A stretch of 64,000 nucleotides of DNA from Bacteroides faecalis. Its GTDB lineage: Bacteria > Bacteroidota > Bacteroidia > Bacteroidales > Bacteroidaceae. Position 1 is the stretch's first letter. Each line of letters begins with the position of its first letter. Made by a program: the position numbers and the translations under genes. The notes beneath the pieces are model-generated. The model saw only the letters and a program-made list of their open reading frames with translations, was not told where the DNA came from and ran no database searches. Location of the stretch: positions 124,001-188,000 of the forward strand of contig NZ_BHWB01000002.1 in the NCBI RefSeq assembly GCF_003865075.1, in the 5' to 3' direction. Positions 15,793-25,381 of this stretch are shown one piece after another.

Positions 15793-16126
15793 GTAGAGAA
15801 TATTAAATAAAAAATATATTTAATTCTTCATATTATAAAGGCACTACATTTAAACAATATATTGTTAGATCAAATGTTAAAATGACAAGCAATATAATAT
15901 CTATATAACATTAAACAGAAAGTGTGCGATCACTTGTAAATATAGAATGTCCAAAATATCGATAGCAAAGGAAAACAAAAGAATAGTAATAAAAATATAT
16001 TTCTCATTTTGATTGCACCAAAGATATTTGTTGTTTTGTTTCAATTCCATAAGCACAATTAAACCAAATCGTGTTAGCGAAATGTATTGGCATAGAACAA
16101 TTTCAGTTTCAAAAGGTACACAAAAA

Positions 16127-17677
16127 TTAAAATGGCAAAGGACCTTCAGCCGGTGTTCCAAGCGGATTATCCGTTTGTGGAGCAAAATCCGGTACTGGTG
16201 GTGGAGGAACAACCCCTACATTCAGTTTAGAGCCTAACATAGCAGCAGATTCACCCGGCATAGGAATAACCATATCATCTTCCGGATTGGAGAAACGTGT
16301 AAATTCTCCTTTAAACCTAAGAAGTACCTCTCCTACGGCACCATTACGGTGCTTGGCAATCACAATTTCAGCCATGCCACGAAGATCATTACCACGATCA
16401 TCCTGATAAATTTTATAATATTCCGGACGATGAATGAAACATACCATATCGGCGTCCTGCTCGATGGCTCCCGATTCACGAAGGTCACTCAACTGAGGAC
16501 GTTTACCGTCAATACCTTCACGACTTTCTACACCACGATTCAACTGTGACAAAGCTATTATAGGAATATTCAACTCTTTCGCCAATCCTTTCAACGAACG
16601 AGATATAGTACTAACCTCTTCCTGACGACTACCAAAGGCCATACCACTAGCATTCATCAACTGAAGGTAGTCGATAATAATGATTCGTACTCCATGTTCA
16701 CGAACCAAACGACGCGCTTTGGTACGAAGCTCGAATACTGACAAAGATGGAGTATCATCTACATATAAAGGTGCATCCAGCAAATCTTTTAATTTATAAT
16801 CGAGCTGCTGCCACTCATAAGTTGCCAATTGTCCACTCTTGATTTTATCACTAGGAATCTCACAAACGTTCGAGATCAAACGATTGACCAACTGAACGTT
16901 ACTCATTTCAAGAGAGAACAACGCTACCGGATTACGATAATTTACCGCTATATTTTTTGCCATGGAAAGTACAAAAGCTGTTTTACCCATAGCAGGACGG
17001 GCAGCTATAATAATAAGGTCGGAATTCTGCCAACCGGCAGTCATCTTATCAAGTTTCGTATATCCACTTTCAAGACCACTTAAACCATCTGTTCGCGCAG
17101 CAGCTTTCTGTATCAATTTATAAGCTTCATCAATCACCGGATTGATCTGCGTATAATCTTTCTTCATGTTCTGCTGCGAAATCTCAAATAACTTACCCTC
17201 CGCTTCCTGCATCAAGTCGTCTACGTCGAGTGTTTCATCAAAGGCTTTACTTTGAATATTACTTGTAAAGGTGATCAATTCACGAGCCAAGGACTTCTGA
17301 GCTATGATCCGGGCATGATATTCGATATGTGCCGAAGAAGCCACCTTACTACTCAACTGAGTAATATAGAAAGGACCTCCCACTTCTTCCAGTTCTCCAC
17401 GTTTACTTAGCTGCTCTTTTACCGTCAGGATATCCACCGGCTTCTGGTTTACAGCAAGATCTGTTATCGCAGAATAAATTAATTGATGTCGGTGTTCATA
17501 GAAAGATTCCGGACGAAGTATCTCACTTACCAATGAATACGCATCCTTCTCAATCATCAAAGCACCTAAAACAGCTTCTTCCAGCTCGGGTGCCTGAGGT
17601 TGAACACGACCATAATCATTGATCGGTTGTACTTTGGTTGATTTAGTATTTCGAGTATTTTTTCTTTGCTCAGCCAT
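16127..17677 (-). CDS. dnaB: Replicative DNA helicase DnaB
   Basis: 516 aa from the chosen start MAEQRKN. The open frame extends 29 codons upstream, but that part overlaps the promoter region. The N-terminal DnaB domain (LEEAVLGALMIEKDAY) is at ~25-130. The RecA-like helicase core has Walker A ARPAMGKTAF (Gly231-Lys232-Thr233), the Walker B-type stretch IIIIDYLQLMNASG, and the DnaB signatures SLKGLAKELNIPIIALSQLNR and LSDLRESGAIEQDADMV. It is a hexameric 5'-3' helicase that unwinds the chromosomal fork. It is transcribed divergently from ispE. Confidence 0.97.
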   Translation of the reverse strand: MAEQRKNTRNTKSTKVQPINDYGRVQPQAPELEEAVLGALMIEKDAYSLVSEILRPESFYEHRHQLIYSAITDLAVNQKPVDILTVKEQLSKRGELEEVGGPFYITQLSSKVASSAHIEYHARIIAQKSLARELITFTSNIQSKAFDETLDVDDLMQEAEGKLFEISQQNMKKDYTQINPVIDEAYKLIQKAAARTDGLSGLESGYTKLDKMTAGWQNSDLIIIAARPAMGKTAFVLSMAKNIAVNYRNPVALFSLEMSNVQLVNRLISNVCEIPSDKIKSGQLATYEWQQLDYKLKDLLDAPLYVDDTPSLSVFELRTKARRLVREHGVRIIIIDYLQLMNASGMAFGSRQEEVSTISRSLKGLAKELNIPIIALSQLNRGVESREGIDGKRPQLSDLRESGAIEQDADMVCFIHRPEYYKIYQDDRGNDLRGMAEIVIAKHRNGAVGEVLLRFKGEFTRFSNPEDDMVIPMPGESAAMLGSKLNVGVVPPPPVPDFAPQTDNPLGTPAEGPLPF

Positions 17678-17699
17678 GAATTCTTTGTTAATGGGATGA

Positions 17700-17759
17700 C
17701 AAAGATAAAACATAATCATGAAGAATAGATAAGGAAAAATGAAGATTTTAGTAACTTTG
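17700..17759. promoter_or_regulatory. Divergent dnaB and ispE promoters
   Basis: TATCTTTG on the minus strand (17700-17707) serves dnaB. TAACTTTG on the plus strand (17752-17759) serves ispE. Both match TAnnTTTG. The -33 boxes are weak. The dnaB leader is about 20 nt and the ispE leader about 45 nt. Confidence 0.55.
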
Positions 17760-17810
17760 CACACACAATGGTAATTTAACGAATCATTAACCTCTTAATC
17801 AATCAACAAA

Positions 17811-18635
17811 ATGATCACTTTTCCTAATGCAAAAATAAACCTCGGACTTTCTATCACGAAAAAACGTCCGGACGGATATCACAACCTGGAAACGGTTTTT
17901 TATCCTGTAGCTCTTGAAGATGCGTTAGAAATCCATACTTATTCGCAAGAAGATAAAAAGTTCGCTTTATACCATCATGAGCTAGAAATAACCGGTAATC
18001 CGGAAGATAATTTAGTAGTCAGAGCTTATTTATTGCTCGACAAAGAGTATCACCTTCCTCCTATCGAAATTCATTTGTATAAACATATCCCTTCAGGAGC
18101 AGGATTGGGAGGTGGGTCGGCAGACGCTGCCTTTATGTTGAAATTGCTCAATGAATATTATCGACTGAAACTGACTGATAGTCAATTGGAAGTATATGCA
18201 GCTACTTTAGGAGCTGACTGTGCCTTCTTTATTAAAAATACGCCAACCTTTGCTGAGGGTATTGGGAACATTTTCTCTCCCATTTCGCTCTCATTAAAAG
18301 GATATCAAATTGCCATAATTAAACCGGATGTATTTGTATCTACACGTGAAGCCTTTTCTAAAATTCATCCTCATCATCCGGAATTTCCGGTAAAAGAAGT
18401 GATCCGAAGACCAATTGAAGAATGGAAAGAACTACTAATTAATGATTTTGAAGCTAGTGTATTTCCACAACATCCGATAATCAGGGAAATAAAGGAAGAG
18501 TTATACTGCCAGGGGGCTGTTTATGCTTCCATGAGTGGCTCCGGATCCTCCGTATTCGGTTTGTTCAGACCTGAATGTCGCATCCCGGATTTTAATTTTA
18601 AAGAGGGGACATTCTGCTACATAGGAAAATTATAA
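17811..18635 (+). CDS. ispE: 4-diphosphocytidyl-2-C-methyl-D-erythritol kinase
   Basis: 274 aa GHMP-family kinase that phosphorylates the 2-hydroxyl of CDP-ME using ATP, in the MEP isoprenoid pathway. Motifs: N-terminal FPNAKINLGLSITKKRPDGYHNLET, the ATP-binding glycine loop IPSGAGLGGGSADAAFML at ~96-113, and the C-terminal MSGSGSSVFGLF loop. Full length for the family. It is a single gene, with dnaB divergent on the left and convergent galE on the right. Confidence 0.96.
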   Translation: MITFPNAKINLGLSITKKRPDGYHNLETVFYPVALEDALEIHTYSQEDKKFALYHHELEITGNPEDNLVVRAYLLLDKEYHLPPIEIHLYKHIPSGAGLGGGSADAAFMLKLLNEYYRLKLTDSQLEVYAATLGADCAFFIKNTPTFAEGIGNIFSPISLSLKGYQIAIIKPDVFVSTREAFSKIHPHHPEFPVKEVIRRPIEEWKELLINDFEASVFPQHPIIREIKEELYCQGAVYASMSGSGSSVFGLFRPECRIPDFNFKEGTFCYIGKL

Positions 18636-18654
18636 AAGTATTTTCAACTATATA

Positions 18655-18692
18655 TGCAAAAAACGGTACCACGACTCTCGTCGTAGTACCGT
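18655..18692 (-). terminator. Intrinsic terminator downstream of galE
   Basis: Stem ACGGTACCACGAC / GTCGTAGTACCGT (18663-18692, one mismatch, 4-nt loop). On the minus strand it is followed by TTTTTT. It is about 190 nt past the galE stop. On the plus strand the hairpin also lies just after ispE but has no U-run. Confidence 0.65.
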
Positions 18693-18882
18693 CACAACAC
18701 AAACACAAAATAAAACACGACAAAACTACTATGCAATCACCTGTCTATACCGGGGAGGTATAAGTACTAACTAGGTATATTCACATACACACTAAGAAGC
18801 ATCAGAGTGGCTTGCAAAGAATTAAACAAACAGTTTCTTTCATTTGTTTAAGGTTACATCAAAAAAAAATTTATATATAATA
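18693..18882. other. Intergenic region, no gene seen
   Basis: 3' region between the terminator hairpin and the galE stop codon. No ORF or RNA gene is recognisable. It contains a weak AAACAAA/TTTGTTT inverted repeat near 18825-18850. Confidence 0.4.
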
Positions 18883-19917
18883 TTATTGAATTCCTCTTTC
18901 ACGGAGTTTCAACTGCCAGTTCCATGCAGAACGTAATGTGTCCTCCAATGTTTCTACAGCTTTCCAGCCTAATTCCTGATTTGCAAAGTCCGGATTTGCC
19001 CAAACTTTTTCGATATCACCAGCACGACGACCAACAATCTCATAATTCAATTTTACGCCTGTGGCCTTTTCAAAGCCATTAATCAATTCCAATACAGAAA
19101 CTCCACGCCCTGTACCGATGTTGAATACTTCAGCTTTTGATTTTTGTTTCTTTTCAAGAATACGACGGATAGCTATCACATGGGCCTTAGCCAAATCCAC
19201 AACATTGATAAAGTCGCGGATGCAAGAACCATCAGGAGTATTATAATCATCACCAAATACACTCAGTTTTTCACGGATACCCATTGCAGTCTGAGTGAGG
19301 TACGGGATCAAGTTCTGAGGAACACCGTTCGGCAGTTCACCTAACAAAGCTGTAGGATGTGCACCAATCGGATTAAAATAACGTAACATAATAGCATTAA
19401 TCGGAGCTCCGGATGTTATTGTATCACGAATAATTTCTTCATTAATCTGTTTTGTATTTCCGTAAGGAGATTCTGCTTTCTTGATCGGTGCTTGCTCTGT
19501 TACCGGCAGTTCGTCCGGCTGACCATAAACTGTACAGGAAGAAGAGAATACAATGCCTTCTACTCCATGCTTAGGCATCAGTTCGAGTAAGTTGATTAAA
19601 GAAACCAAGTTGTTACGATAGTAAAGCAACGGCTTTTGTACAGATTCACCAACTGCTTTACTGGCAGCAAAATGAATAATAGCTTTAATTCCTTTATATT
19701 TGGTAAATACAGCGTCTAGACCCGATAAATCAAGGCAATCTAATTTTTCGAAAGCAGGACGAATGCCAGATACTTTCTCTATATTATCCACAACATCTGC
19801 ACTTGAGTTTGACAAATTATCGATGATGATTACTTCATATCCACTATTTTGTAACTCCACAACAGTATGAGAACCAATATAGCCGGTTCCACCCGTTACT
19901 AAAATTCTTTCTTTCAT
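18883..19917 (-). CDS. galE: UDP-glucose 4-epimerase
   Basis: 344 aa from MKERILVTGG. The frame is open further upstream but runs into the promoter. It is an extended short-chain dehydrogenase that interconverts UDP-glucose and UDP-galactose with bound NAD. Rossmann motif GGTGYIGSH (~9-17); catalytic Ser in FSSSCTVYG; YxxxK in SPYGNTKQ. The substrate region includes LRYFNPIGAHPTALLGE. It supplies UDP-Gal for the Leloir pathway and surface glycans. Confidence 0.96.
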   Translation of the reverse strand: MKERILVTGGTGYIGSHTVVELQNSGYEVIIIDNLSNSSADVVDNIEKVSGIRPAFEKLDCLDLSGLDAVFTKYKGIKAIIHFAASKAVGESVQKPLLYYRNNLVSLINLLELMPKHGVEGIVFSSSCTVYGQPDELPVTEQAPIKKAESPYGNTKQINEEIIRDTITSGAPINAIMLRYFNPIGAHPTALLGELPNGVPQNLIPYLTQTAMGIREKLSVFGDDYNTPDGSCIRDFINVVDLAKAHVIAIRRILEKKQKSKAEVFNIGTGRGVSVLELINGFEKATGVKLNYEIVGRRAGDIEKVWANPDFANQELGWKAVETLEDTLRSAWNWQLKLRERGIQ

Positions 19918-19967
19918 AAACTTTACAAATATGGTTAGCTCTTTCGGTTTCCGATTTATTTGAGCTA

Positions 19968-19999
19968 CAAATGTATGGAAATAAAATTTAGAATGCAAT
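19968..19999 (-). promoter_or_regulatory. galE promoter
   Basis: Minus strand: ATTG -33 at 19996-19999, a 20-bp spacer, and -7 TACATTTG at 19968-19975. About 50 bp before the chosen galE start. Confidence 0.6.
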
Positions 20000-20064
20000 A
20001 ATCAACTATAAATTTATTTTCCTCGGGGGAATAATAAAATATAATTCGGGAGAAATAACAAAAA

Positions 20065-20114
20065 AGTTGGAAACACACGATCTGTATACCTACATACAGA
20101 AGTGGTCTCCAACT
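20065..20114 (-). terminator. Intrinsic terminator of the rnf operon
   Basis: A long imperfect hairpin (AGTTGGA...TCCAACT outer stem, inner TCTGTAT / ATACAGA) begins 28 nt after the rnfA stop. On the minus strand it ends in CCAACTTTTTTG, a clean U-run. Confidence 0.75.
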
Positions 20115-20141
20115 CCTCTATTAAAACTATTTATCAAATAT

Positions 20142-20714
20142 TTACACGACTCCGGAAAATCCCATGAACGCCATAGCCAACAATCCGGCTGTAATCAAAG
20201 CGATCGGGGTTCCCTGCATTCCTTTCGGAACTTTCACTAAACTCATTTGCTCACGCAATCCGGCAAATAATACCAATGCTAAGCCAAAGCCCAATGCTGT
20301 TGAAAATGCATATACAACTCCCGTCAGCAAATCATAATCTTTCTGGATAACCAAAATAGCCACACCTAAGATACAGCAGTTAGTTGTAATCAACGGCAGG
20401 AATACACCTAATGCCTGATATAATGCCGGAGATACTTTCTTCAGAATGATTTCCACCATCTGGACTAATGCAGCAATTACCAAGATGAATGTAATTGTCT
20501 GTAAGTATGCCAATCCGAAAGCGTCCAATACAAATTTCTGAATCAGGAACGTTACAATGGTTGCAATGGTCAGCACAAAAGCTACTGCTGCACTCATTCC
20601 CATAGCAGTTTCTACTTTCTTAGATACACCCAAGAACGGACAGATACCCAAGAATTGCGACAATACGATGTTGTTTACAAAGATTGCCGAGATAAATATC
20701 AATATATATTCCAT
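20142..20714 (-). CDS. rnfA: Rnf complex subunit RnfA
   Basis: 190 aa with six TM segments, from the RnfA/NqrE family: NNIVLSQFLGICPFLGVSKK, ALGVFLPLITTNCCILGVA, FSTALGFGLALVLFAGLREQ. The paired half-membrane Cys motifs (GICPFLG, TNCCILG) bind the intramembrane Fe-S centre in Rnf/Nqr complexes. It is the last gene of rseC-rnfBCDGEA, 8 bp after rnfE. The complex couples ferredoxin-NAD+ electron transfer to ion pumping. Confidence 0.95.
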   Translation of the reverse strand: MEYILIFISAIFVNNIVLSQFLGICPFLGVSKKVETAMGMSAAVAFVLTIATIVTFLIQKFVLDAFGLAYLQTITFILVIAALVQMVEIILKKVSPALYQALGVFLPLITTNCCILGVAILVIQKDYDLLTGVVYAFSTALGFGLALVLFAGLREQMSLVKVPKGMQGTPIALITAGLLAMAFMGFSGVV

Positions 20715-20722
20715 TTCTCCAA

Positions 20723-21310
20723 TTATTTATCCTTTTTCAAACAATTAATCAAAGCAATAAGGTATCCTAAAGCGATGAAAGCACCTGGTGCTAATACAAA
20801 TACCAACATACCATATTCTTCAGGTAAGATAGTCAGATCGAATATTTTACCTGTTCCGAGAAATTCACGAACAGCACCCAACAAAGTCAGGGCTATAGTA
20901 AATCCAAGTCCCATACCGATACCATCGAACATAGAAGCAATCGGGTTGTTTTTAGCAGCAAAAGCCTCTGCACGCCCCAATACAATACAGTTTACTACGA
21001 TCAACGGAATAAAAAGACCGAGCGTAGCATATAAATCGGGAACATAAGCCTGCATGATCATCTGAAGTAGGGTTACAAACGATGCAATTACCACAATGAA
21101 TGCCGGAATACGTACCATATCCGGAATCAGATTCTTTATGGATGAAATTACCACATTCGAACAAATCAACACGAACATAGTGGCTAGCCCCATTCCCATA
21201 CCATTGATAGCCGATGAAGTAGTACCCAATGTGGGACACATACCAAGTAGGAGCACAAATGTAGGATTCTCTTTGACAATCCCGTTCATCATTACTTTAA
21301 AGTTATTCAT
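20723..21310 (-). CDS. rnfE: Rnf complex subunit RnfE
   Basis: 195 aa, six TM segments, homologous to RnfA with inverted topology: NPTFVLLLGMCPTLGTTSSA, LGLFIPLIVVNCIVLGRAEAFA, MGLGFTIALTLLGAVREFLGTG. Cys residues in LGMCPTLG and VNCIVLG pair with those of RnfA. It lies between rnfG (14 bp upstream) and rnfA. Confidence 0.95.
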   Translation of the reverse strand: MNNFKVMMNGIVKENPTFVLLLGMCPTLGTTSSAINGMGMGLATMFVLICSNVVISSIKNLIPDMVRIPAFIVVIASFVTLLQMIMQAYVPDLYATLGLFIPLIVVNCIVLGRAEAFAAKNNPIASMFDGIGMGLGFTIALTLLGAVREFLGTGKIFDLTILPEEYGMLVFVLAPGAFIALGYLIALINCLKKDK

Positions 21311-21324
21311 AGCTGTCTCCTTTC

Positions 21325-22059
21325 TTATTTAGCACTGACAGAATCAGTAGTTTCAACTCTAATAGTAGCTCCTGAAGCTGCATCCATACCGGCAGCTCTC
21401 TGAGAAGCTCCTGTTGTTCCATTCACATCACCGCCGTTTCCGGATTTGTAAGCCTGATAAGCAGCATTTACCGCATTCAAAAAGGCACGTGAAGTAATAG
21501 TAGAAGCAGTTATAGCATCTACCTGACCTCCGTCTTTGCTAACAGTCAGCGGAGATTCTCCCGGATTCATTCCCAAAATAGACTTATTACTCTCGTCATG
21601 TGATATGGATTTTTCACCTTTAGCAGGATCATACGCGCCAAACCATTTATCAGCTTTAGAACCCAAGCCCGGAGTTTCTGCATGAGCCAGCAAAGAGTAA
21701 TTGTATATTTTGCCTTCTGCATCAAATCCTACCAATACTTTCAATTCTCCACCAAATCCCATTGATTTAGCTTCTACAGCTGTACCCACCTGAGTTTCAC
21801 CGTTCTTTGCCGGATAAACTATAAAATCCACAATTTTCTTTCCGTCTTTCTCGCTGAAAATCGTATCACTTTCGGCTACCGGATTATTGGTAAATTCAGG
21901 AAGAACCTTTTTCAGAGCCTCATTCAGCGTTTTTGCATTCGCTTCGGCAATGGGACCCATTGTAAGTTCATTCACGTATGCCAGTAATGCAACAGAGACA
22001 GCAGTAACACCTGTAAGTACCAGCAACATATTTTTCAAAGATGATTGTAACTTTTTCAT
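21325..22059 (-). CDS. rnfG: Rnf complex subunit RnfG (FMN-carrying)
   Basis: 244 aa. One N-terminal TM (NMLLVLTGVTAVSVALLAYV) and a periplasmic FMN-binding domain. The covalent-FMN site is in VDAITASTITSRAF, where the Thr of the xTITS motif is flavinylated in this family. FGGELKVLVGFDAEGKIYNYSLLAHAETPGLG is the typical FMN_bind core. The C-terminus is extended by a low-complexity GNGGDVNGTTGAS tail. It overlaps rnfD by 4 bp. Confidence 0.94.
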   Translation of the reverse strand: MKKLQSSLKNMLLVLTGVTAVSVALLAYVNELTMGPIAEANAKTLNEALKKVLPEFTNNPVAESDTIFSEKDGKKIVDFIVYPAKNGETQVGTAVEAKSMGFGGELKVLVGFDAEGKIYNYSLLAHAETPGLGSKADKWFGAYDPAKGEKSISHDESNKSILGMNPGESPLTVSKDGGQVDAITASTITSRAFLNAVNAAYQAYKSGNGGDVNGTTGASQRAAGMDAASGATIRVETTDSVSAK

Positions 22060-23048
22060 TTCTTCTTCGCTACCTCCCCAAAGCGTTTAGGTTTACAATA
22101 GGTATTAATCAGCGGAGTAAACGCATTCATTATCAGGATGGCAAACGACATACCTTCAGGATATGCACCGAACAAACGGATGATTACCGTCAGCAGACCG
22201 ATACAAACACCGTAAATCAGCATGCCTTTTTTACTCATCGGAGAAGTCACATAATCGGTTGCCATAAATACAGCTCCCAACATCAGACCTCCTGAAAGCA
22301 GTTGCAACACCGGAGATACATATTTCTCCGGATCAGCCAGATGCATGATTCCTGCAAAAACAAATACAGTGACCAAAATGGATACAGGAATATGCCAAGT
22401 GATAATCTTTTTCCAAAGCATATAAACTAATCCTAGCAACAATGCCAATGCACTTACCTCTCCGATACATCCTCCATTCTGTCCAATAAACAGACTAAAC
22501 GCATCCGGAAGCTGGCGCAACGCATTGGCATCGCCATAAATAGCTTGTTTCATTAATGCCAGTGGAGTAGCTCCGGTAGTAGCATCGGTATACGCAGTCA
22601 GTTGTCCAACTATCGGCCAACTTGTCATCTGCACCGGGAAAGAGAGCAGCAAGAACACACGTCCTGCCAATGCCGGATTGAAAGGATTACAACCTAATCC
22701 ACCGAAAGACATTTTACCTACGCCAATAGCGAACAATGCTCCCAGAATAATAATCCAAATAGGCAGATTGGAAGGTAAATTGAATGCCAGCAACACACCT
22801 GTGATTATAGCAGAACCATCACAAATTGTTGTAGCAGGTTTCTTCATCAAGAATTTAACGATAGCCCATTCAAAGAACAAACAGGCAGCCACGGAAGTAG
22901 CCGTGACAATCAGAGTACCCAGTCCGAAGAAATAAAGAGACACCAAAAATGCCGGTATAAGTGCAATCAGCACGCCATACATATTCTTTTGCACGCTGTC
23001 TCCACCATGAACATGGGGCGATAATGATACTATTAATTTATTTTCCAT
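22056..23048 (-). CDS. rnfD: Rnf complex subunit RnfD
   Basis: 330 aa polytopic protein (NqrB/RnfD family). N-terminal SPHVHGGDSVQKNMYGVLIALIPA; covalent FMN attachment motif DATTGATPLAL at ~165-175; GCNPFNPALAGRVFLL; C-terminal TSPMSKKGMLIYGV. It forms the membrane electron/ion path with RnfG. It is separated from rnfC by 6 bp. Confidence 0.95.
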   Translation of the reverse strand: MENKLIVSLSPHVHGGDSVQKNMYGVLIALIPAFLVSLYFFGLGTLIVTATSVAACLFFEWAIVKFLMKKPATTICDGSAIITGVLLAFNLPSNLPIWIIILGALFAIGVGKMSFGGLGCNPFNPALAGRVFLLLSFPVQMTSWPIVGQLTAYTDATTGATPLALMKQAIYGDANALRQLPDAFSLFIGQNGGCIGEVSALALLLGLVYMLWKKIITWHIPVSILVTVFVFAGIMHLADPEKYVSPVLQLLSGGLMLGAVFMATDYVTSPMSKKGMLIYGVCIGLLTVIIRLFGAYPEGMSFAILIMNAFTPLINTYCKPKRFGEVAKKK

Positions 23049-23054
23049 AATTCG

Positions 23055-24392
23055 TTATTTTTTAACCTGACGTGCACGAATCATTGCACCTACCTTACCT
23101 TTACCCAAACGGCAATAGTCAAGTAACGGACGGTTTGCAGGACAAGTGAACTGGCAAGATCCGCATTCGATACAATCCATGATTCTTTCTTTTTCCATTC
23201 TTTCAAAATCGGCATTCTCAGATAAAGCCCCAAGCAAATATGGCTCCAGCCCCATCGGACAAGCACTAACACATTTTGCACAACGGATGCAAGTTTGTTC
23301 TTCACCGCGTTTTGCTTCCTTCCGATTCATAATTAGAATGCCAGAACTTCCCTTCGCAGTAGGAACATCAATATTCATCAATGCCTTACCCATCATCGGA
23401 CCGCCACCTATTACCTTTCCCGTATCTTCCGGTAAACCACCGCAAGCATCAATCAACTGGCTCATCGGTGTACCCACACGTGCCAGAAAGTTGGATGGCT
23501 TTGCAACAGACTTTCCTGTCACAGTAATCACCCGTTCGAACAATGGTTTATTTTTCTGTACTGCTTGATAAACTGCAAATGCAGTACCTACATTCTGTAC
23601 CACCGCTCCTGTAGAAATTGGTAATGCACCGCTGGCAACCTGACGTTTAGTAATTGCATCAATCAGTTGTTTTTCACCTCCTTGCGGATACTTTACTTGC
23701 AAAGGAACAACTTCGATACCGGCATAGCTGGAAGCTACTTTTGTCATCAGTTCAATAGCATCCGGCTTATTATTTTCGATTCCGATAAATGCTTTATTTA
23801 CCTTTACGGCTTTCATCAAGATAGAAACACCTACCATAATTTCTTCCGCATGTTCCAGCATCAGCTGATGATCAGCGGTCAGATAGGGTTCACACTCCAC
23901 TGCGTTGATGATCACGCATTCTGCTTTAAATGAAGGAGGAGGACAAAGTTTTACCTGAGTAGGGAAACAGGCTCCGCCTAAACCTACAATACCAGCTTCG
24001 GCGATCTTCTTCACAATTTCTTCAGCCGAGAGGTCGCATTCTTTCACCAGAGTTGTGCTACGATCAATCGATTCTTCCCATTCATCACCTTCCACATCAA
24101 TATAAATAGCAGGTTTGGCATAACCACTAGCATCGATTACCGTATCAATTTTAGCTACCTTACCACTGACTGAAGAGTGAATTGCAGCCGAAACAAAGCC
24201 GGCCGGTTCGGCAATCTTAGTACCCACCTTTACCACATCTCCCTTGGCCACAATCGGTTTGGCAGGTGCACCAATGTGCTGCCCTAACAAAATGACAGCC
24301 TTTGCAGGAACTTCCGCAGTGATAATAGGATGATGTGCCGACAATTTATTCTCGTGTGGATGAACTCCACCAATTGAAAATGTCTTTAACAT
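23055..24392 (-). CDS. rnfC: Rnf complex subunit RnfC (NADH-binding, Fe-S)
   Basis: 445 aa peripheral subunit. An N-terminal barrel-sandwich region (GGVHPHENK, HIGAPAKPIVAKGD), then the NADH/FMN domain with IVGLGGACFPTQVK, INAVECEPYLTADH and YPQGGEKQL. Two ferredoxin [4Fe-4S] motifs follow near the C-terminus (CIRCAKCVSACP and CIECGSCQFTCP). It passes electrons between NAD(H) and the membrane subunits. The C-terminus is short, without the long repeat tail of E. coli RsxC. Confidence 0.95.
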   Translation of the reverse strand: MLKTFSIGGVHPHENKLSAHHPIITAEVPAKAVILLGQHIGAPAKPIVAKGDVVKVGTKIAEPAGFVSAAIHSSVSGKVAKIDTVIDASGYAKPAIYIDVEGDEWEESIDRSTTLVKECDLSAEEIVKKIAEAGIVGLGGACFPTQVKLCPPPSFKAECVIINAVECEPYLTADHQLMLEHAEEIMVGVSILMKAVKVNKAFIGIENNKPDAIELMTKVASSYAGIEVVPLQVKYPQGGEKQLIDAITKRQVASGALPISTGAVVQNVGTAFAVYQAVQKNKPLFERVITVTGKSVAKPSNFLARVGTPMSQLIDACGGLPEDTGKVIGGGPMMGKALMNIDVPTAKGSSGILIMNRKEAKRGEEQTCIRCAKCVSACPMGLEPYLLGALSENADFERMEKERIMDCIECGSCQFTCPANRPLLDYCRLGKGKVGAMIRARQVKK

Positions 24393-24430
24393 ACAATTCT
24401 GTATTTTATTCTGTTATTATTCTGTTACTT

Positions 24431-25375
24431 TTAAGCTTCATCCACTGTAGTCTTCGGAGTTTCTACAGCCTTTGGAACTTCTGCTACCGGAACTTTCGTT
24501 TCCTTTTTAGTAGGAGCTACCTTGGGAACAGCAGATGCGTCCTCTGATTTCGGTTTGCGTGGAGGGAAATTCAAAGCAATAATGGTTCCCTGCGGACAAA
24601 CTTCTTCACATTTACGGCATGATTTACATTTATACGGATCAATATAAGCCAAATTATTCTCTAAAGTAATTGCTTCAAATGGACATATCTTGACACATTT
24701 ACCGCATCCGATACAGCTTACAGTACAAGCTTTACGGGCAACAGCTCCCTTGTCTTTATTGACACATTGTACGTATACACGACGGGACTTCTTACCCTGT
24801 GGACGAATTTCAATGATAGACTTCGGACAAGCTTTCACACAAGCTCCACAAGCTGTACACTTCGCTTCATCCACCTCAGGAAGCCCTGTTTCCGGATTCA
24901 TGTGGATAGCATCAAACTGACAAGCAGCCACACAGTCACCACATCCCAAGCAACCATAGCTACAACCAGTCTCTCCACCATATAATGAAGCAGCAATGGC
25001 ACAACTCTTTGCACCATCATATTGATTGATACGTGGACGGTTAGCACAGGTTCCATTACATCTTACTACCGCTACCATTGGCTCAGTTTCACCAGCCGCC
25101 AGTCCGAGAATATCGGCAACTTTCGCCATGACAGGTTGTCCACCCACCGGACAAAATTTACCATCCAAGGAACCAGCCTTGACACAGGCATCAGCAAATC
25201 CGCTACAACCGGGATATCCACAGCCGCCACAATTGGCCTGAGGTAACACCTCACCTACCTGAGCAATTCTCGGATCTTCATACACGGCAAATTTCTTGGA
25301 AGCGACATAAAGGATAGCAGCCAGAACAAGCGCTATTGCCCCCAATGAAATTACTGCAATCAGAATCAAATTCAT
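24431..25375 (-). CDS. rnfB: Rnf complex subunit RnfB (multi-Fe-S ferredoxin)
   Basis: 314 aa. N-terminal TM (~5-25), then an Fe-S domain (LPQANCGGCGYPGCSGFADAC), then several [4Fe-4S] clusters (CSYGCLGCGDCVAACQF, CTACGACVKACP, CIGCGKCVKICPF, CKSCRKCEEVCPQG). The tail after ~275 is Pro/Lys/Ala-rich and probably flexible. It accepts or donates electrons with soluble ferredoxin. It is preceded by rseC with only 6 bp between them. Confidence 0.95.
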   Translation of the reverse strand: MNLILIAVISLGAIALVLAAILYVASKKFAVYEDPRIAQVGEVLPQANCGGCGYPGCSGFADACVKAGSLDGKFCPVGGQPVMAKVADILGLAAGETEPMVAVVRCNGTCANRPRINQYDGAKSCAIAASLYGGETGCSYGCLGCGDCVAACQFDAIHMNPETGLPEVDEAKCTACGACVKACPKSIIEIRPQGKKSRRVYVQCVNKDKGAVARKACTVSCIGCGKCVKICPFEAITLENNLAYIDPYKCKSCRKCEEVCPQGTIIALNFPPRKPKSEDASAVPKVAPTKKETKVPVAEVPKAVETPKTTVDEA

Positions 25376-25381
25376 AGTGTT

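Larger units (their letters stand above)
14686..16126. other. AT-rich 1.4-kb region with no convincing gene
   Basis: Lies between the IS256 element and dnaB. It contains a stem (CTTCATCATATCT / AGATATGACGAAG) near 14921-14970, a 20-21 bp spaced TTTTGCTATAA motif at 15111-15160, an exact 22-bp array (15226-15400), one 49-codon ORF, and orphan GGTC promoter copy 5. Reading frames on both strands are otherwise short and stop-ridden. It is probably the eroded remainder of a gene cluster. Confidence 0.6.

Noticed and set aside
15901..16212. 103-aa minus-strand ORF overlapping the dnaB end
   Set aside because: Extends out of the dnaB 3' end in another frame. Composition follows AT-rich noncoding DNA, with no start context.
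17678..17764. N-terminal extension of DnaB (29 codons)
   Set aside because: It covers the dnaB -7 box at 17700-17707, so it lies upstream of the transcript start. MAEQRKN is the normal start region.
23146..23568. 140-aa plus-strand ORF
   Set aside because: Antisense shadow of the Fe-S region of rnfC.
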